From Silvimonas amylolytica (GTDB lineage: Bacteria; Pseudomonadota; Gammaproteobacteria; Burkholderiales; Chitinibacteraceae): a DNA stretch of 64,000 nt. This document shows positions 7,444 to 18,167 of the stretch, one piece after another. The notes beneath the pieces were generated by a model, which was not told the origin of the DNA, did no database searches, and saw only the letters and a program-made list of their open reading frames with translations. The stretch is taken from positions 124,001 through 188,000 of the forward strand of contig NZ_BMLY01000001.1 in the NCBI RefSeq assembly GCF_014645555.1. The letters run 5' to 3'. A program made the translations under genes and the position numbers. Numbering within the stretch: the stretch's first letter is position 1; the number at the start of each line of letters is the position of its first letter.

Positions 7444-9911
7444 CAGGCAGTCCCTTGATCTGGAGTGGTTTTTTTGTTGCGTTTCAAATGTCCAGGGGCG
7501 GTAAGTCGCAGGGCGTTGCCCACAACCAGCAATGAACTGAAGGCCATACCAAGACTGGCGAGCCAGGGGGTTACCAGGCCGCAGACTGCGAGCGGCAGCG
7601 CGACTATGTTGTACCCCAGTGCCCACCACAAATTTTGCCGGATCACCTTTCGTGTTTTATGCGCGAGCAGCAAGGCCATGGGAAGGGCTGTCAACTTGCT
7701 GTCGTACAAGACTGCGTCGCCAGTGGTCTGGGCGATATCTGCGCCAGACCCCATGGCCACGGAAACATGGGCTAGCGCGAGTACAGGCGCGTCATTAACC
7801 CCGTCACCAACCATCATCACTTTTTTGCCAGATTGCTGCAGTTGCTGCATGACTTTGAGTTTGCCTGCCGGAGTAACGCTTGCAATATGGCTATCGACGC
7901 CAAGCGCTGTAGCAAGGGCGGCCACTGCGGCTTCATGATCTCCACTGAGCAGGTGTACGACGTAGCCTTGGTGCTGTAGTGCCTTGATAGTTGCTGCAGC
8001 CTCCGGTCGCACAGAATCGGCCAGAGTAAAACAGGCGATCCATTTGGTTGCACAGGCCAGCCAGATGTGGGTTCCGGCCGGCGCATCCGCAGGAACACCA
8101 GGGGTGGGCGCGGCACAGTGTGCGGCCACGAACTGAAGTTTGCCGATGGTATAGCCTGTGCCATCGATCATACCTGTGAGTCCGCCTCCAGCATGATTGG
8201 AAACATCAGTTGCAACATACGGAGTATCAAGGGCCAGTGCGTGGGCCAACGGGTGTTCGGAATGCGCTTCAAGCGCTGCGGCAATACCAGTGGCGCGTGC
8301 AGTGTCGCCATGCCACACGGTGCCATGAATGAGATGTGGTTGTCCTTGGGTAAGCGTTCCAGTCTTGTCGAACACAATATCGGTGACACTTGCCATCGTT
8401 TCCAGTGTGTGACCTCGCGACACCAGCAAACCACGCTGTGCAAGGTGCCCGGTTGCGGCGGTTAGCGCCGCGGGGGTTGCCAGTGAAAGTGCACAGGGGC
8501 AGGAAATAACCAGCACTGCAATGGCGATAGATAGCGCGTGCTGTGGATCTTGCCATTGCCAGAACAGCCACGCGAGCAAGGCAACGCCTAACAGGATCGC
8601 CACAAAAATACCGGATAGCCTGTCTGCCAACCGGGCAATGTGCGGTTTCTCTGCCAACGCGCCATCCAGTAGTCGCACAATGCCGGCAAGACGCGTGGAT
8701 TCGCCGGCTTGCGTGGTGTTGATGATGAGCGGGGAGTCCAGGTTGACCGTGCCGGCCGTAACTTCATGACGCACAGTCTTGCTGACCGGCGAACTCTCGC
8801 CAGTCAGTAGCGCCTCGTTCACACTACTCTGGCCATGCAATACAACACCGTCGACGGGAATGACTTCGCCCGCCTTCACCAGCAGGCGATCGTCCTGACG
8901 CAGATGAATGACGGCAACCTCTTCAAGTTGCGTGTAATCAGGTGCTTTTTGTCGGTGAGCAAAGGCGGGGAGCATGCCAGCCAGGTCATCAAGCGCAGCA
9001 CCCGCCCGGCGACGCGCGCGACCTTCCAGATAGCGTCCGCCGAGCAAAAGAAAGACGAACATGGAGACAGAGTCAAAATAGACATCGCCATGCCCGACGA
9101 TAATGGCCCAGGTACTGGCTGCAAATGCCGCCAGAATGCCCAGGCTGACTGGCAAATCCATCCCCGCACGCCCGCGCCGCAAGTCGCGCCAGCTGGAAGC
9201 ATAAAAGGGCCACGCCGAATACAGTACGACCGGCAGTGTGAGCATGAATCCTGCCCAATGAAGCAGAGAAAGCCACTGCGGTGCAATGTCCTGGATGCCG
9301 TTGATGTATACCGGCACGGTAAACATCATGACCTGCATCATGGATAGACCCGCCACCCAAAGACGGAACAAGGCTGATTTGCGCGCTTTGTCTGCAGCGA
9401 CCTCCTGGCGGGCACGATCATACGGCTGCGCGTGATAGCCAATGTCTGCGACGGCTTTAAGGATGCTGGAAAGCTGAGCTTTGGTGTTATCCCAACGGAC
9501 GCGGGCACGGTGCGTGGTGTAATTGATGGAAACTTCCAGCACACCCGGTACGCGGCCGATCTGCCTTTCGTTGAGCCAGACGCAGGCCGCACAGGTGATG
9601 CCTTCAATCAACAGCGAAACTTCACGGCTATGACTTGACCCGGAAATGACAAAGCCCTGCTGCAGGGCGGGATCGTCATACAAACGCAGGCGCTCCTGCA
9701 TTTCTGCAGGCAAAGGTTGCGCGCGATCGGCAGGTTGCTCGCGCTGCTCGTAGTAATCAGCCAGACCAGCTTCGATGATGCTCGTGGTCACGGCCTGGCA
9801 GCCCGCGCAACATACCTGGCGAGGGGTGCCTCGATACATCACGGAGCAATTCAGATTGCGGGGAACGGGCTCGCCGCAATGAAAGCAGGGCACGCTGGCA
9901 ATGTCATTCAT
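7443..9911 (-). CDS. ccoI: Copper-translocating P-type ATPase CcoI (FixI)
   Basis: An 822-residue P1B-type ATPase that supplies copper for cbb3 oxidase assembly. It has an N-terminal Cys-rich region (CFHCGEP, VCCAGCQ), a heavy-metal-associated domain with GITCAACVW, a TGES actuator loop, the CPC ion-binding motif in ISCPCALSL, the phosphorylation motif DKTGTLT and the hinge GDGVNDAPVLA. The ATG at 9911 (MNDIASVPCFHCGEP) is preferred over an extension to 9950. A near-consensus FNR/ANR site lies at 9983-9996 upstream. It overlaps ccoS by one base. Confidence 0.95.
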   Translation of the reverse strand: MNDIASVPCFHCGEPVPRNLNCSVMYRGTPRQVCCAGCQAVTTSIIEAGLADYYEQREQPADRAQPLPAEMQERLRLYDDPALQQGFVISGSSHSREVSLLIEGITCAACVWLNERQIGRVPGVLEVSINYTTHRARVRWDNTKAQLSSILKAVADIGYHAQPYDRARQEVAADKARKSALFRLWVAGLSMMQVMMFTVPVYINGIQDIAPQWLSLLHWAGFMLTLPVVLYSAWPFYASSWRDLRRGRAGMDLPVSLGILAAFAASTWAIIVGHGDVYFDSVSMFVFLLLGGRYLEGRARRRAGAALDDLAGMLPAFAHRQKAPDYTQLEEVAVIHLRQDDRLLVKAGEVIPVDGVVLHGQSSVNEALLTGESSPVSKTVRHEVTAGTVNLDSPLIINTTQAGESTRLAGIVRLLDGALAEKPHIARLADRLSGIFVAILLGVALLAWLFWQWQDPQHALSIAIAVLVISCPCALSLATPAALTAATGHLAQRGLLVSRGHTLETMASVTDIVFDKTGTLTQGQPHLIHGTVWHGDTARATGIAAALEAHSEHPLAHALALDTPYVATDVSNHAGGGLTGMIDGTGYTIGKLQFVAAHCAAPTPGVPADAPAGTHIWLACATKWIACFTLADSVRPEAAATIKALQHQGYVVHLLSGDHEAAVAALATALGVDSHIASVTPAGKLKVMQQLQQSGKKVMMVGDGVNDAPVLALAHVSVAMGSGADIAQTTGDAVLYDSKLTALPMALLLAHKTRKVIRQNLWWALGYNIVALPLAVCGLVTPWLASLGMAFSSLLVVGNALRLTAPGHLKRNKKTTPDQGTA

Positions 9912-9982
9912 GGTGGCTGCAATTGTAGCGGCAGCGGGTAGTGCTTGCACGAATTCTTACAAATTTGGCCGCCGGGTTTTTC

Positions 9983-9996
9983 TTGTTTTAAATCAA
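9983..9996. promoter_or_regulatory. Near-consensus FNR/ANR box upstream of ccoI
   Basis: TTGTTTTAAATCAA matches TTGAT-N4-ATCAA at nine of ten conserved bases (A to T at position 4). It is about 72 bases before the ccoI start, a plausible place for an activator site, and would put ccoIS under the same oxygen control as ccoNOQP. Confidence 0.6.
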
Positions 9997-9999
9997 ATA

Positions 10000-10023
10000 A
10001 AAACGCCGCAGAAGCGGCGTTTT
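10000..10023. terminator. Terminator downstream of ispH
   Basis: A 10-bp stem (10000-10009 with 10014-10023; ACGCCGC core, AGAA loop) ends 22 bases before the ispH stop on the minus strand and is followed there by TATTT. It closes the ileS-lspA-ispH unit and overlaps the region just upstream of the ccoI promoter. Confidence 0.8.
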
Positions 10024-10045
10024 AAAAGGGTGATGCAAAAAGGAC

Positions 10046-10969
10046 CTAAGCCAGCCCTTTGGGTAAGGAAAACACGATGTTTTCCTCCAGACCATCCATG
10101 GGCACGACAGATTCAGCCCCGAATTGCTGGATGCGTTGCACCACTTGCTGCACCAGGATTTCCGGTGCTGAAGCGCCCGCCGTCAGGCCCACGCGCGCCT
10201 TGTTGGCAAACCACTCCTGCTTGAGCTCGGTTTCGTTATCAACCATGTAGGCCGAAATGCCCAGTGTCGTGCCCACTTCACGCAGGCGGTTGCTGTTGGA
10301 GCTGTTGGGCGAGCCGACCACGATCAGTACGTCTACATCTCGTGCCAGTTGTTTGACGGCATCCTGGCGGTTTTGCGTTGCATAGCAAATATCGTCTTTC
10401 TTGGGGCCGACAATTTCCGGAAAACGTGTACGCAGCGCATTGATGACCACTTGAGCGTCATCAACGGAGAGCGTGGTCTGCGTGACGTAGGCCAGTTTTT
10501 CTGGCGCGCGGACCTGCAGAGCCAACACATCCTCCGGGTCTTCCACCAGGTACATGCCACCTTCATCAGACTGGCCCATGGTGCCCTCGACTTCCGGGTG
10601 TCCCTTGTGGCCGATCATGACGATCTCAAAGCCCTGTTCGCGTAGGCGCTTCACCTCAAGGTGAACTTTGGTAACCAGCGGGCAGGTCGCGTCATACACA
10701 GTCAAACCGCGGGTTTCCGCCTCTTTGCGGACGGCTTGCGATACCCCGTGCGCAGAGAAAATTACCGTATTGCCGGCGGGCACGTCTTCCAGTTCTTCAA
10801 CAAAGATCGCGCCCTTTTTTTTCAGGTCTTCGATCACGTATTTGTTGTGAACCACTTCGTGACGAACGTAGATGGGCGCGCCGTATTTCTCCAACGCGCG
10901 CTCAACGATGGCAATGGCGCGATCTACGCCCGCACAGAACCCGCGCGGATTGGCCAAAATGATCTGCAT
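10046..10969 (-). CDS. ispH: 4-hydroxy-3-methylbut-2-enyl diphosphate reductase IspH
   Basis: The last enzyme of the MEP isoprenoid pathway, reducing HMBPP to IPP and DMAPP with a 4Fe-4S cluster. About 307 residues. The three cluster cysteines are in [21 protein letters not shown] and [11 protein letters not shown]; the catalytic Glu-containing [10 protein letters not shown] and the SNSNRL motif are also present. I chose the ATG at 10969 ([14 protein letters not shown]) although a GTG two codons earlier overlaps the lspA stop. It follows lspA directly, so it is in the ileS-lspA-ispH operon. Confidence 0.96.
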   Translation of the reverse strand: MQIILANPRGFCAGVDRAIAIVERALEKYGAPIYVRHEVVHNKYVIEDLKKKGAIFVEELEDVPAGNTVIFSAHGVSQAVRKEAETRGLTVYDATCPLVTKVHLEVKRLREQGFEIVMIGHKGHPEVEGTMGQSDEGGMYLVEDPEDVLALQVRAPEKLAYVTQTTLSVDDAQVVINALRTRFPEIVGPKKDDICYATQNRQDAVKQLARDVDVLIVVGSPNSSNSNRLREVGTTLGISAYMVDNETELKQEWFANKARVGLTAGASAPEILVQQVVQRIQQFGAESVVPMDGLEENIVFSLPKGLA

Positions 10970-10971
10970 GG

Positions 10972-11451
10972 TCACAGCGTCTTCTCCCTGGTGTGCTGCG
11001 GGCGGGCGATCGAATCAATCACCAACAGCGCGGCCCCGACGCAAATGGCCGAGTCAGCCACATTGAACGCCGGGTAGTACCAGTTTTTCCAGTAAACAAG
11101 AATAAAATCGACAACATGACCATAAGCAACGCGGTCGATGACATTGCCCAGCGCGCCACCCAGAATCAGCGCCAGCGCCAGTGAAAAGCGCGCCTGCTGA
11201 TGATGTCGACGCAAGGTATAAATGATTACGCCCGACACGACCAGGGCCAGCACAGTAAAGAAGTGACGTTGCCAGCCCCCCGCGTTGGCCAGAAACGAGA
11301 ATGCAGCACCCAGGTTGTAGGTTAGCGTCAGGCTAAAACAACCCGGAATCAGCGTGTACATCTCGCCAAACTGGAAATGCGACTGAATCAGAAGCTTGGT
11401 GATCTGGTCTGCTACGATGACCAACGCCGCAACAATCAACCACTTACGCAT
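10972..11451 (-). CDS. lspA: Signal peptidase II (prolipoprotein) LspA
   Basis: A 159-residue inner-membrane aspartyl protease that cleaves lipoprotein signal peptides. Four membrane helices and the signatures [25 protein letters not shown] and [11 protein letters not shown] are present, the latter two holding the catalytic Asp pair. The ATG at 11451 lies inside the end of ileS (8-base overlap), implying coupled translation. The frame is open much further upstream, but that part is only the antisense-free ileS overlap and carries no LspA homology. Confidence 0.96.
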   Translation of the reverse strand: MRKWLIVAALVIVADQITKLLIQSHFQFGEMYTLIPGCFSLTLTYNLGAAFSFLANAGGWQRHFFTVLALVVSGVIIYTLRRHHQQARFSLALALILGGALGNVIDRVAYGHVVDFILVYWKNWYYPAFNVADSAICVGAALLVIDSIARPQHTREKTL

Positions 11452-14311
11452 GCTGGCGTACCTCACCGGCACCAAAGAGGTTGTCTGCGCAACGTGCACA
11501 AAGCCCCGGGTGATCAGCATGGCTGCCGACGGTTGGTGTGTAGTGCCAGCACCGCTCACACTTCTGTTCGGTTGAGGCGGCAACCGCAATCTGCGTGACC
11601 TCACCCTGCAGCAGCGTCACTCTGGATACGATCAGCACAAATTTCAGGTCATCCCCGAGGCTGCTCAGTGCTTCGTAGACATCGCCAGCGGCGGTAACGG
11701 TGACTTCGGCCTGCAGCGACGAGCCCAGTTTGCCTTCCGCACGTTGCACTTCGATTTCTTTCTGCGCTTGTGCGCGTACTTCGCGGATCAGCGCGAAGCG
11801 TTGCTCCAGTGCGGCAGCGTCACTCGACAGCGGCGCATTGTGCAACGTTGCGAAGAAAACATTTTCCTCGTTGCCAAGCGTTTCCCACACTTCGTGCGCT
11901 GTAAACGACAGAATCGGCGCCAGAACACGCACCAGACCTTGGGTAATGTGCCAAATGGCTGTTTGCGCGGAGCGACGTCCTGCGCTGTCAGCCTTCATGG
12001 TGTACAGACGGTCTTTGATGACATCCAGGTAGAACGAACCCAGTTCTTCCGAGCAATAGCCGTGGATTTCCTGCACGGCAGAATGGAATTCGTAACGGTC
12101 GTACAGCGCTGTCAGACGCTCCTGGAAAGCTTGATAGCGGACCAGTGCATACCGGTCCAGTTCGACCATATCTTCAATAGCGACGGCATCGGCCGCCTTG
12201 AAGTCAGAAATGTTGGCCAGCAGGAAGCGCAGTGTGTTACGGATACGACGGTAAGCATCGGATGTACGCTTGAGAATTTCTTGCGACAGCGACATTTCGC
12301 CGGAGTAATCCGCGCTGGCGATCCACAGGCGCAGCATGTCTGCGCCCAGAGTATTGAAGATTTCCTGTGGTTCGATGCCATTGCCCTTGGACTTGGACAT
12401 CTTGTGGCCATGCTCATCCACCGTGAAACCGTGGGTCAGCAATTGCTTGTAGGGCGCGCGGCCTTCGGTAGCGCAACCGGTCAGCAGGGAGGACTGGAAC
12501 CAGCCACGATGCTGGTCCGAGCCTTCCAGGTACAGATCGGCCGGCCAGGCCAGTTCTTCACGCTGGCGCAGCACCGCATAGTGGGTCGAGCCCGAGTCAA
12601 ACCAGACATCCAGTGTGTCGCGCAGCTTGTTGTAGTGCTCGGCTTCGGCCCCCAGTAGTTCGGCGGCATCCAGTTTGAACCAGGCTTCGATGCCTTCTTT
12701 CTCAATGCGCTTCGCGGCTTCTTCCAGCAAGGCCAGCGAATTCGGATGCAGTTCGCCGGTTTCTTTGTGCACGAAGAAAGTCATCGGCACGCCCCAGTTA
12801 CGCTGGCGCGAGATACACCAGTCCGGGCGATTGCCGATCATGGATTCCAGGCGGGCACGACCCCAGGACGGGAAGAACTCGGTGGCTTCAACGGCGGCGT
12901 TGGCTTTCTCACGCAGGGTCTTGCCATCTGCGCCGGCTTTTTCCATGGCGATAAACCATTGGGCTGTAGCGCGGAAGATGATAGGGGTTTTGTGACGCCA
13001 GCAATGCGGGTAGCTGTGCAGCAGTTTTTCGTTGGCCAGCAACGCGCCCAGTTCGGTTAGTAATTCAACGATTTGGGGATTGGCTTGCCATACGGTCAAT
13101 GCGGCAAAACGTTCAACGCTGGACTTGTAACGACCGTCGTCTCCGACCGGATTGTCTTTGGACAGGTCATACTTCAGGCCAACTTGCCAGTCTTCCAGGC
13201 CATGCGCGGGCGCGGTATGCACAAGACCCGTGCCCGCGTCGGTCGTGACGTGATCACCCAGAATGATTTTGCCCTGACGGTCATAGAACGGGTGCTGGAG
13301 TGCCAGGTATTCCAGTGCGGCACCCTTGGCGTGGCCAAGCGACTTGCTGCCGTCAAAGCCATAGCGCTTGAGCGCAGATTCTGCGAGTTCGCGCACGAGG
13401 ATCAGCAGACCCTTGGGGGTGTCGAACAGGTCGTAGGTCAGGTCAGGGTGAACGGCGACAGCCTGGTTGGCGGGCAGCGTCCATGGCGTGGTGGTCCAGA
13501 TCACCGCGTACGCGTCTTTACCGTTCAGTGACGACAGATCAAAGGCCTTGGCGACAGCAGCGCTGTCGATGACCTTGAAAGCGACGTCGATCGCTGGCGA
13601 CGTTTTGTCTTCGTATTCAACTTCAGCTTCAGCCAGCGCCGAACCGCAATCGACACACCAGTGCACCGGCTTCTGGCCCTTTACCATGTAACCATTGGCG
13701 TGGATTTTGCCCAGCGTACGAACGATGTCGGCTTCAGTTTTGAAATCCATGGTGCGGTATGGGTGTTCCCAGTCACCCATTACACCCAGACGGATAAAGT
13801 CGGCCTTCTGGATTTCGATTTGCGCAGCGGCATACTGGCGGCACAGTTCGCGGATAAAGGCAGGCGGCAGGTCATAGGATTTTTCATCCAGACCGTGTTC
13901 CTTGCGGTACGACACAATGCGCGCGTGGATATCCGGATTGTTCTTGATTGCGGTCTTGTCGCCCTTGGCCAGTTTTTCAATCTGGTGTTCGATCGGCAGG
14001 CCGTGACAATCCCAACCCGGCACATAAGGCGCGTCAAAACCGGCAAGTGAGCGCGACTTGACGATAATGTCTTTCAGAATCTTGTTGACCGCGTGACCCA
14101 GGTGGATCTTGGCATTGGCGTACGGCGGGCCATCATGCAGGATAAATTTGGGGCGATTCTGTTCCTTGGCCTTGGCCCGCAGCTTTTGATAAAGCTGCTG
14201 ATCCTGCCATGCCTTCAGAAAGCCCGGCTCGCGCTTGGCCAGATCGCCACGCATCGGAAACGGGGTGTCGAGCAGGTTAACGGGGTACTTGTTCGACGGC
14301 TTGTCACTCAT
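11444..14311 (-). CDS. ileS: Isoleucyl-tRNA synthetase
   Basis: A 955-residue class I synthetase, normal length for bacterial IleRS. Visible motifs are the HIGH-type HLGH in [16 protein letters not shown], the KMSKS loop in [13 protein letters not shown], the editing (CP1) domain around [13 protein letters not shown], and a C-terminal zinc finger CERCWHYTP plus CARCADNL. It starts 105 bases downstream of ribF on the same strand and overlaps lspA, so ribF-ileS-lspA-ispH may be a single unit, the common arrangement in proteobacteria. Confidence 0.98.
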   Translation of the reverse strand: MSDKPSNKYPVNLLDTPFPMRGDLAKREPGFLKAWQDQQLYQKLRAKAKEQNRPKFILHDGPPYANAKIHLGHAVNKILKDIIVKSRSLAGFDAPYVPGWDCHGLPIEHQIEKLAKGDKTAIKNNPDIHARIVSYRKEHGLDEKSYDLPPAFIRELCRQYAAAQIEIQKADFIRLGVMGDWEHPYRTMDFKTEADIVRTLGKIHANGYMVKGQKPVHWCVDCGSALAEAEVEYEDKTSPAIDVAFKVIDSAAVAKAFDLSSLNGKDAYAVIWTTTPWTLPANQAVAVHPDLTYDLFDTPKGLLILVRELAESALKRYGFDGSKSLGHAKGAALEYLALQHPFYDRQGKIILGDHVTTDAGTGLVHTAPAHGLEDWQVGLKYDLSKDNPVGDDGRYKSSVERFAALTVWQANPQIVELLTELGALLANEKLLHSYPHCWRHKTPIIFRATAQWFIAMEKAGADGKTLREKANAAVEATEFFPSWGRARLESMIGNRPDWCISRQRNWGVPMTFFVHKETGELHPNSLALLEEAAKRIEKEGIEAWFKLDAAELLGAEAEHYNKLRDTLDVWFDSGSTHYAVLRQREELAWPADLYLEGSDQHRGWFQSSLLTGCATEGRAPYKQLLTHGFTVDEHGHKMSKSKGNGIEPQEIFNTLGADMLRLWIASADYSGEMSLSQEILKRTSDAYRRIRNTLRFLLANISDFKAADAVAIEDMVELDRYALVRYQAFQERLTALYDRYEFHSAVQEIHGYCSEELGSFYLDVIKDRLYTMKADSAGRRSAQTAIWHITQGLVRVLAPILSFTAHEVWETLGNEENVFFATLHNAPLSSDAAALEQRFALIREVRAQAQKEIEVQRAEGKLGSSLQAEVTVTAAGDVYEALSSLGDDLKFVLIVSRVTLLQGEVTQIAVAASTEQKCERCWHYTPTVGSHADHPGLCARCADNLFGAGEVRQHA

Positions 14312-14415
14312 GTTTGCTCTGTCCTGGCTCGTGTAGCGGTATGGGTATCTGTATATCTAAATCGGGTCGATCTGTCAGGCTTTGACATCAATACATGGGG
14401 TTGTTGGCGTCAGCC

Positions 14416-15336
14416 TCAACGGTGCGCGGCAAACCAGGCGCGTGCATCGTCGCAATCCTTGTGTATCTGGGTCACCAATGCTTCCAGACCGTTGAATTTG
14501 AGTTCGTCGCGCAATTTGGCAAGAAAATTGACACGCAGATGTTCGCCGTAAATCTGGCGTTTGAAATCAAAAATAAACACTTCCAGCACCGGCGCAGCAC
14601 CAGCACCTTTCACCGTCGGCCGCACCCCGAGGCTGGCAACACCCTGGTAGGTGCGCTCAAGGCCTTCAATTTCGACCACAAAAATACCCATAGTCGGAGG
14701 GCGATTGTGGCGGATACGGATGTTGGCAGTCGGAAAACCCAGTTCACGCCCCAGTTTGTCTCCGCCCACGACGCGGCCGGAGATCGAATAGGGGCGACCC
14801 AGCAAGCGTGCCGCCAGGTCCATATCACCAGCAGCCAGTGCGTCACGCACGGCGGTGGACGAAATGCGCTGATCATCCAGCATGACTGCGTCAATCGAGC
14901 GAACGGTCAGGGCCTGGTTTTGCTGCAGCAACTCAAAATCACCCGCGCGTTGTTTGCCAAAGCGAAAATCGTGGCCAATCAGCAAGAAGCGGGCGTTCAA
15001 TTGTTGCGCAATGACGTTGTCGCGAAACGCAGTGGCTTCAATGCCGGCAAAATTGCGATCAAATCGCTGCAGGATGACGTAGTCCAACCCTTCCGCTGCG
15101 AGGATTTCCAGCTTTTCGCGCAAACTGGTCAGCCGTGTCGGCGCAGTTTGCGGCGTAAACAGCTCGCGCGGATGCGGCTCAAATGTCAGCAGGGCGCTGG
15201 CCAACCCGCGGCTGGCCGCTTCATGGCGCAGTTCCGCCAGCATGGCGCGATGGCCCAGATGCAGCCCGTCGAAATTACCGATGGTCAGTGCGGTTGGTGG
15301 AAGGGCGGCAGCATTAACGCCACGGATTATGCGCAT
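14416..15336 (-). CDS. ribF: Bifunctional riboflavin kinase/FAD synthetase RibF
   Basis: About 306 residues. The N-terminal FMN adenylyltransferase half has the nucleotidyltransferase motif TIGNFDGLHLGHRAML and RFGKQRAGDF; the C-terminal riboflavin kinase half has GRELGFPTANIRI and the YQGVASLGVRPT motif. It makes FMN and FAD from riboflavin. The ATG at 15336 (MRIIRGVNAAA) is taken; a TTG ten codons earlier is possible. No FMN riboswitch is visible upstream. Confidence 0.95.
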   Translation of the reverse strand: MRIIRGVNAAALPPTALTIGNFDGLHLGHRAMLAELRHEAASRGLASALLTFEPHPRELFTPQTAPTRLTSLREKLEILAAEGLDYVILQRFDRNFAGIEATAFRDNVIAQQLNARFLLIGHDFRFGKQRAGDFELLQQNQALTVRSIDAVMLDDQRISSTAVRDALAAGDMDLAARLLGRPYSISGRVVGGDKLGRELGFPTANIRIRHNRPPTMGIFVVEIEGLERTYQGVASLGVRPTVKGAGAAPVLEVFIFDFKRQIYGEHLRVNFLAKLRDELKFNGLEALVTQIHKDCDDARAWFAAHR

Positions 15337-15436
15337 TGGTCGCAGCAAGGCATTCAAAACGGACAATTTTAACGCCTGGCAGCCTGTTTGTCAGGACGGG
15401 GCGAAGATGACCGGGCTGAAAAGAGAATAATTGCGT

Positions 15437-16120
15437 TTATTCGGTGACTTGCACTGAGCCGTCGGGCCGGGCAATCCCTTGCACGATGGTTGAAGTGCCA
15501 ACCCGCACGCGCACATTCTGACCCTCACTGGCGTTGTTCATGGCGTAGCCGTCATTGCTGACCTCAATATCGCCAACCCGAATGAGGACGCGCACTTTTT
15601 GCCCTTGTTGAATAATAATCGGCGCGCGCAGCATCTCTGCACGCACTGCTGCGCCCGCAGCGACAGCAGCGGAGAGTGTCCGCCCCAGCGCGCTGGATGG
15701 GTCAAGAATGACGCTGCCTGGCAACTGCCCCAGATCACCTTGCTGTGGCGCCAGATCACCATCAACCAGCTCATGGCCAGCGGCAAGTGGCTTGGCAGCG
15801 ACGTAGTAGGTGGCCTGCACACTGATCTTGACTGGCAGGTTGATCGCCCACATGGCCCCGTCCACGCAGGTGACGCGCAGCATGCTGTTGCCAGCCAACC
15901 GGTAACCCGGGGCCGCTTTGACATCCATGGCGTTACAGGCATCAAGCCTCAAGCGACTGTCGAGCTTGCCAAAAACGTAACTACTCTGGCCCTGATACTG
16001 GGAAAGTTGCTGATCCAGCCATGACGCGGCTGTACGCTGAATGGTGGCAAGGTCGACTTGTCCGCCGGCAAAGACCGGCGCAGCCACGAGAAAACCGAGA
16101 ATAACCAGTAGGGTGCGCAT
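15437..16120 (-). CDS. flgA: Flagellar P-ring assembly chaperone FlgA
   Basis: A 227-residue periplasmic protein with a signal peptide (MRTLLVILGFLVAAPVFAGG) and a C-terminal SAF domain (YVAAKPLAAGHELVDGDL, then GSVQVTE end). FlgA chaperones FlgI during flagellar P-ring assembly. No other flagellar gene is in the window; the visible neighbours are ribF and the divergent rmuC, so it may be an isolated gene or the end of a flgBCD cluster lost elsewhere. Family length is typical. Confidence 0.9.
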   Translation of the reverse strand: MRTLLVILGFLVAAPVFAGGQVDLATIQRTAASWLDQQLSQYQGQSSYVFGKLDSRLRLDACNAMDVKAAPGYRLAGNSMLRVTCVDGAMWAINLPVKISVQATYYVAAKPLAAGHELVDGDLAPQQGDLGQLPGSVILDPSSALGRTLSAAVAAGAAVRAEMLRAPIIIQQGQKVRVLIRVGDIEVSNDGYAMNNASEGQNVRVRVGTSTIVQGIARPDGSVQVTE

Positions 16121-16263
16121 CGCACGATTATAGCGTGCGACATACGGCGTGTGTCCGTTCCCGCTGGTGAAGGGGACTGCTCTTGCCTACAATCCGCTCA
16201 CGACTGCAGGTTTAACGGCATGCAAGGTTCTGGCAATCCAAATGTAAACAGGTAACACAAGTA

Positions 16264-17787
16264 ATGATTGATCTACTGTTTGGCGTAACAACCCTGGTGG
16301 CCTTGCTGGCCGGCGTACTGGTCGTGTTCCGGTTGCAGCAACTGGCACGGGTGCAGGAGCAAGCGGTCGAAGCGCTGGCATCTGAATTGAACGCCAGTCA
16401 GCGTGAAATCCTGAACCAGTTTCATGCTGGCCTTGCACGCCAGGCAGAAACCACGCACAACGCGCTCACGCAGCACGCCAGTTTGCTCAATACCGCGATC
16501 ACGCATTCCAGCGAGCAGTTGCGTGCCAACATGGGTGAGGCTTTTGACCGCCTGCGCGGCGGTGTCTCAACCGAACTGAACCAGACCCGAAGCGCGCTGG
16601 AGCGTTTGCAGATCACCCAGACAGAGTCTCTTTCAACTCTGCGCCTGGCGCTGACGACCACTCAAGGTGAGTCGCGCGAACAACTTCTGCGCCAACTGGC
16701 CGAGATCTCTGAGTCACTGCAATCCAAACAAGACACGCTGCGCGAAGAAGTGCTGGTGAAACTGGCCCAGATGCTGGCTGATCAGTCCAAGCGCGAAATG
16801 GATCAACTGCGCGAGGCATTGGCGATAACCAGCACCCAACTCACGCAATCGGTAGCTCAACTGACTCAAACTGCCGATACGCGCCTGGCCGAGATTTCTG
16901 GCAAGGTCAACGAGCGCCTGGATGAGGGTTTCAAGAAAACCAACGAAACATTTGCCAATGTGATGGCGCGACTGGCCACCATTGATGAGGCTCAGAAAAA
17001 GATTGATGGCCTGACGACAAATGTGGTCAGCCTGCAGGAGTTGTTGGGCGACAAACGCTCTCGCGGCGCCTTTGGCGAGGTGCAACTGGAAAGCCTCGTG
17101 CACAACGTGCTACCGCCGCAGGTGTATGAGATGCAAGCCACGCTGTCGAACGGCACGCGGGTTGATTGCTTGCTCAAGCTGCCTGAGCCAACGGGCTTTG
17201 TGGCCGTGGATGCGAAGTTCCCGCTGGAAAACTACCATCGCATGTTTGAGGCCGGTGAAGACCGCACCATGGCGCAACGGGCTTTCCGTGCTGACGTCAA
17301 AAAACATATCGATGACATTAGCAGCAAATACATCATCCCGAATGAGACGGCAGACGGTGCTGTGATGTTTGTCCCGGCCGAAGCCGTATTTGCGGAAATC
17401 CACGCCTATCATGCGGAATTGGTGAATCACGCCATGAAACAGCGCGTGTGGATCGTCTCACCGACCACATTGATGGCGGTGTTGAACACCGCTCGCGCAG
17501 TCATCAAAGACGTGGAAACCCGCAAGCAAGTGCATATCATCAAGGACGCGCTGGGTCGGCTTGGCACTGAATTTGCGCGCTTTGACGACCGCATGAAAAA
17601 GCTGGCTACGCATATCCGTCAGGCGCATGAAGACGCACAAAACGTAGCGATTACCAGTGAGAAAATCTCCCGCCGCTTTGAAGAAATCGAACAAGTCCGG
17701 CTGGATGAGCCTTTGCTGGAGCAAGCCAGTGCACCCCGGCCAGCTTCGCTGCCAGCGTACGAGGAAGCGTTGCAGGACGAGGAATGA
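16264..17787 (+). CDS. rmuC: DNA recombination protein RmuC
   Basis: 507 residues. An N-terminal membrane helix (residues about 2-20) is followed by a long coiled coil rich in Gln, Glu and Leu (about 25-240) and the RmuC nuclease-like domain (LLGDKRSRGAFGEVQLE through DAKFPLENYHRM to VWIVSPTTLMAVLNT). In E. coli it limits inversions between short inverted repeats. It is divergent from flgA with a 143-base gap, and its stop overlaps the start of the next gene (ATGA at 17784). Confidence 0.94.
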   Translation: MIDLLFGVTTLVALLAGVLVVFRLQQLARVQEQAVEALASELNASQREILNQFHAGLARQAETTHNALTQHASLLNTAITHSSEQLRANMGEAFDRLRGGVSTELNQTRSALERLQITQTESLSTLRLALTTTQGESREQLLRQLAEISESLQSKQDTLREEVLVKLAQMLADQSKREMDQLREALAITSTQLTQSVAQLTQTADTRLAEISGKVNERLDEGFKKTNETFANVMARLATIDEAQKKIDGLTTNVVSLQELLGDKRSRGAFGEVQLESLVHNVLPPQVYEMQATLSNGTRVDCLLKLPEPTGFVAVDAKFPLENYHRMFEAGEDRTMAQRAFRADVKKHIDDISSKYIIPNETADGAVMFVPAEAVFAEIHAYHAELVNHAMKQRVWIVSPTTLMAVLNTARAVIKDVETRKQVHIIKDALGRLGTEFARFDDRMKKLATHIRQAHEDAQNVAITSEKISRRFEEIEQVRLDEPLLEQASAPRPASLPAYEEALQDEE

Positions 17788-18167
17788 TGCGTGACTCAGA
17801 GGCGCTGGTGCGCGAATTCTGGCGTTTGATGCAGACTAACGATTTTGAGGCAGTCGGAGCGGTACTTGCTGACGAATTTGTCGCCGAGTGGCCACAGTCC
17901 AACGAACGCATTCGGGGTCGAGCCAACTTTGCCGGCCTGAATCGGGAATATCCCGCGCATGGCCTTTGGCGGTTTGAACTAAACCGGATGGTCGCGGGCG
18001 CCGATCAGGTTGTGACGGATGTCTCGATCACGGATGGCGTGCAAAAGGCGCGCGCCATTTCGTTCTTTACCTTCACAGGGCAACGCATCAGCAAGCTGGT
18101 CGAGTACTGGCCAGAGCCCTACGAAGCGCCAGAAAATCGCGCACATTGGGTTGAGGCGTTGACCTAA
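17784..18167 (+). CDS. NTF2-like/SnoaL-like domain protein
   Basis: A 127-residue protein with the cone-shaped alpha+beta fold signature of the SnoaL/NTF2-like family: EALVREFWRLMQTNDFEAV, then DEFVAEWPQSNERIRG and a C-terminal GQRISKLVEYWPEPYEAPE stretch. Members include isomerases, hydrolases and proteins without known activity. The ATG overlaps the rmuC stop by four bases, so it is translationally coupled to rmuC. Its stop overlaps the end of the convergent zinc-ribbon gene. The substrate cannot be inferred. Confidence 0.82.
   Translation: MMRDSEALVREFWRLMQTNDFEAVGAVLADEFVAEWPQSNERIRGRANFAGLNREYPAHGLWRFELNRMVAGADQVVTDVSITDGVQKARAISFFTFTGQRISKLVEYWPEPYEAPENRAHWVEALT

Noticed and set aside
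15337-15436. FMN riboswitch or terminator around ribF
   Set aside because: The region shows none of the conserved FMN element segments and no convincing hairpin.
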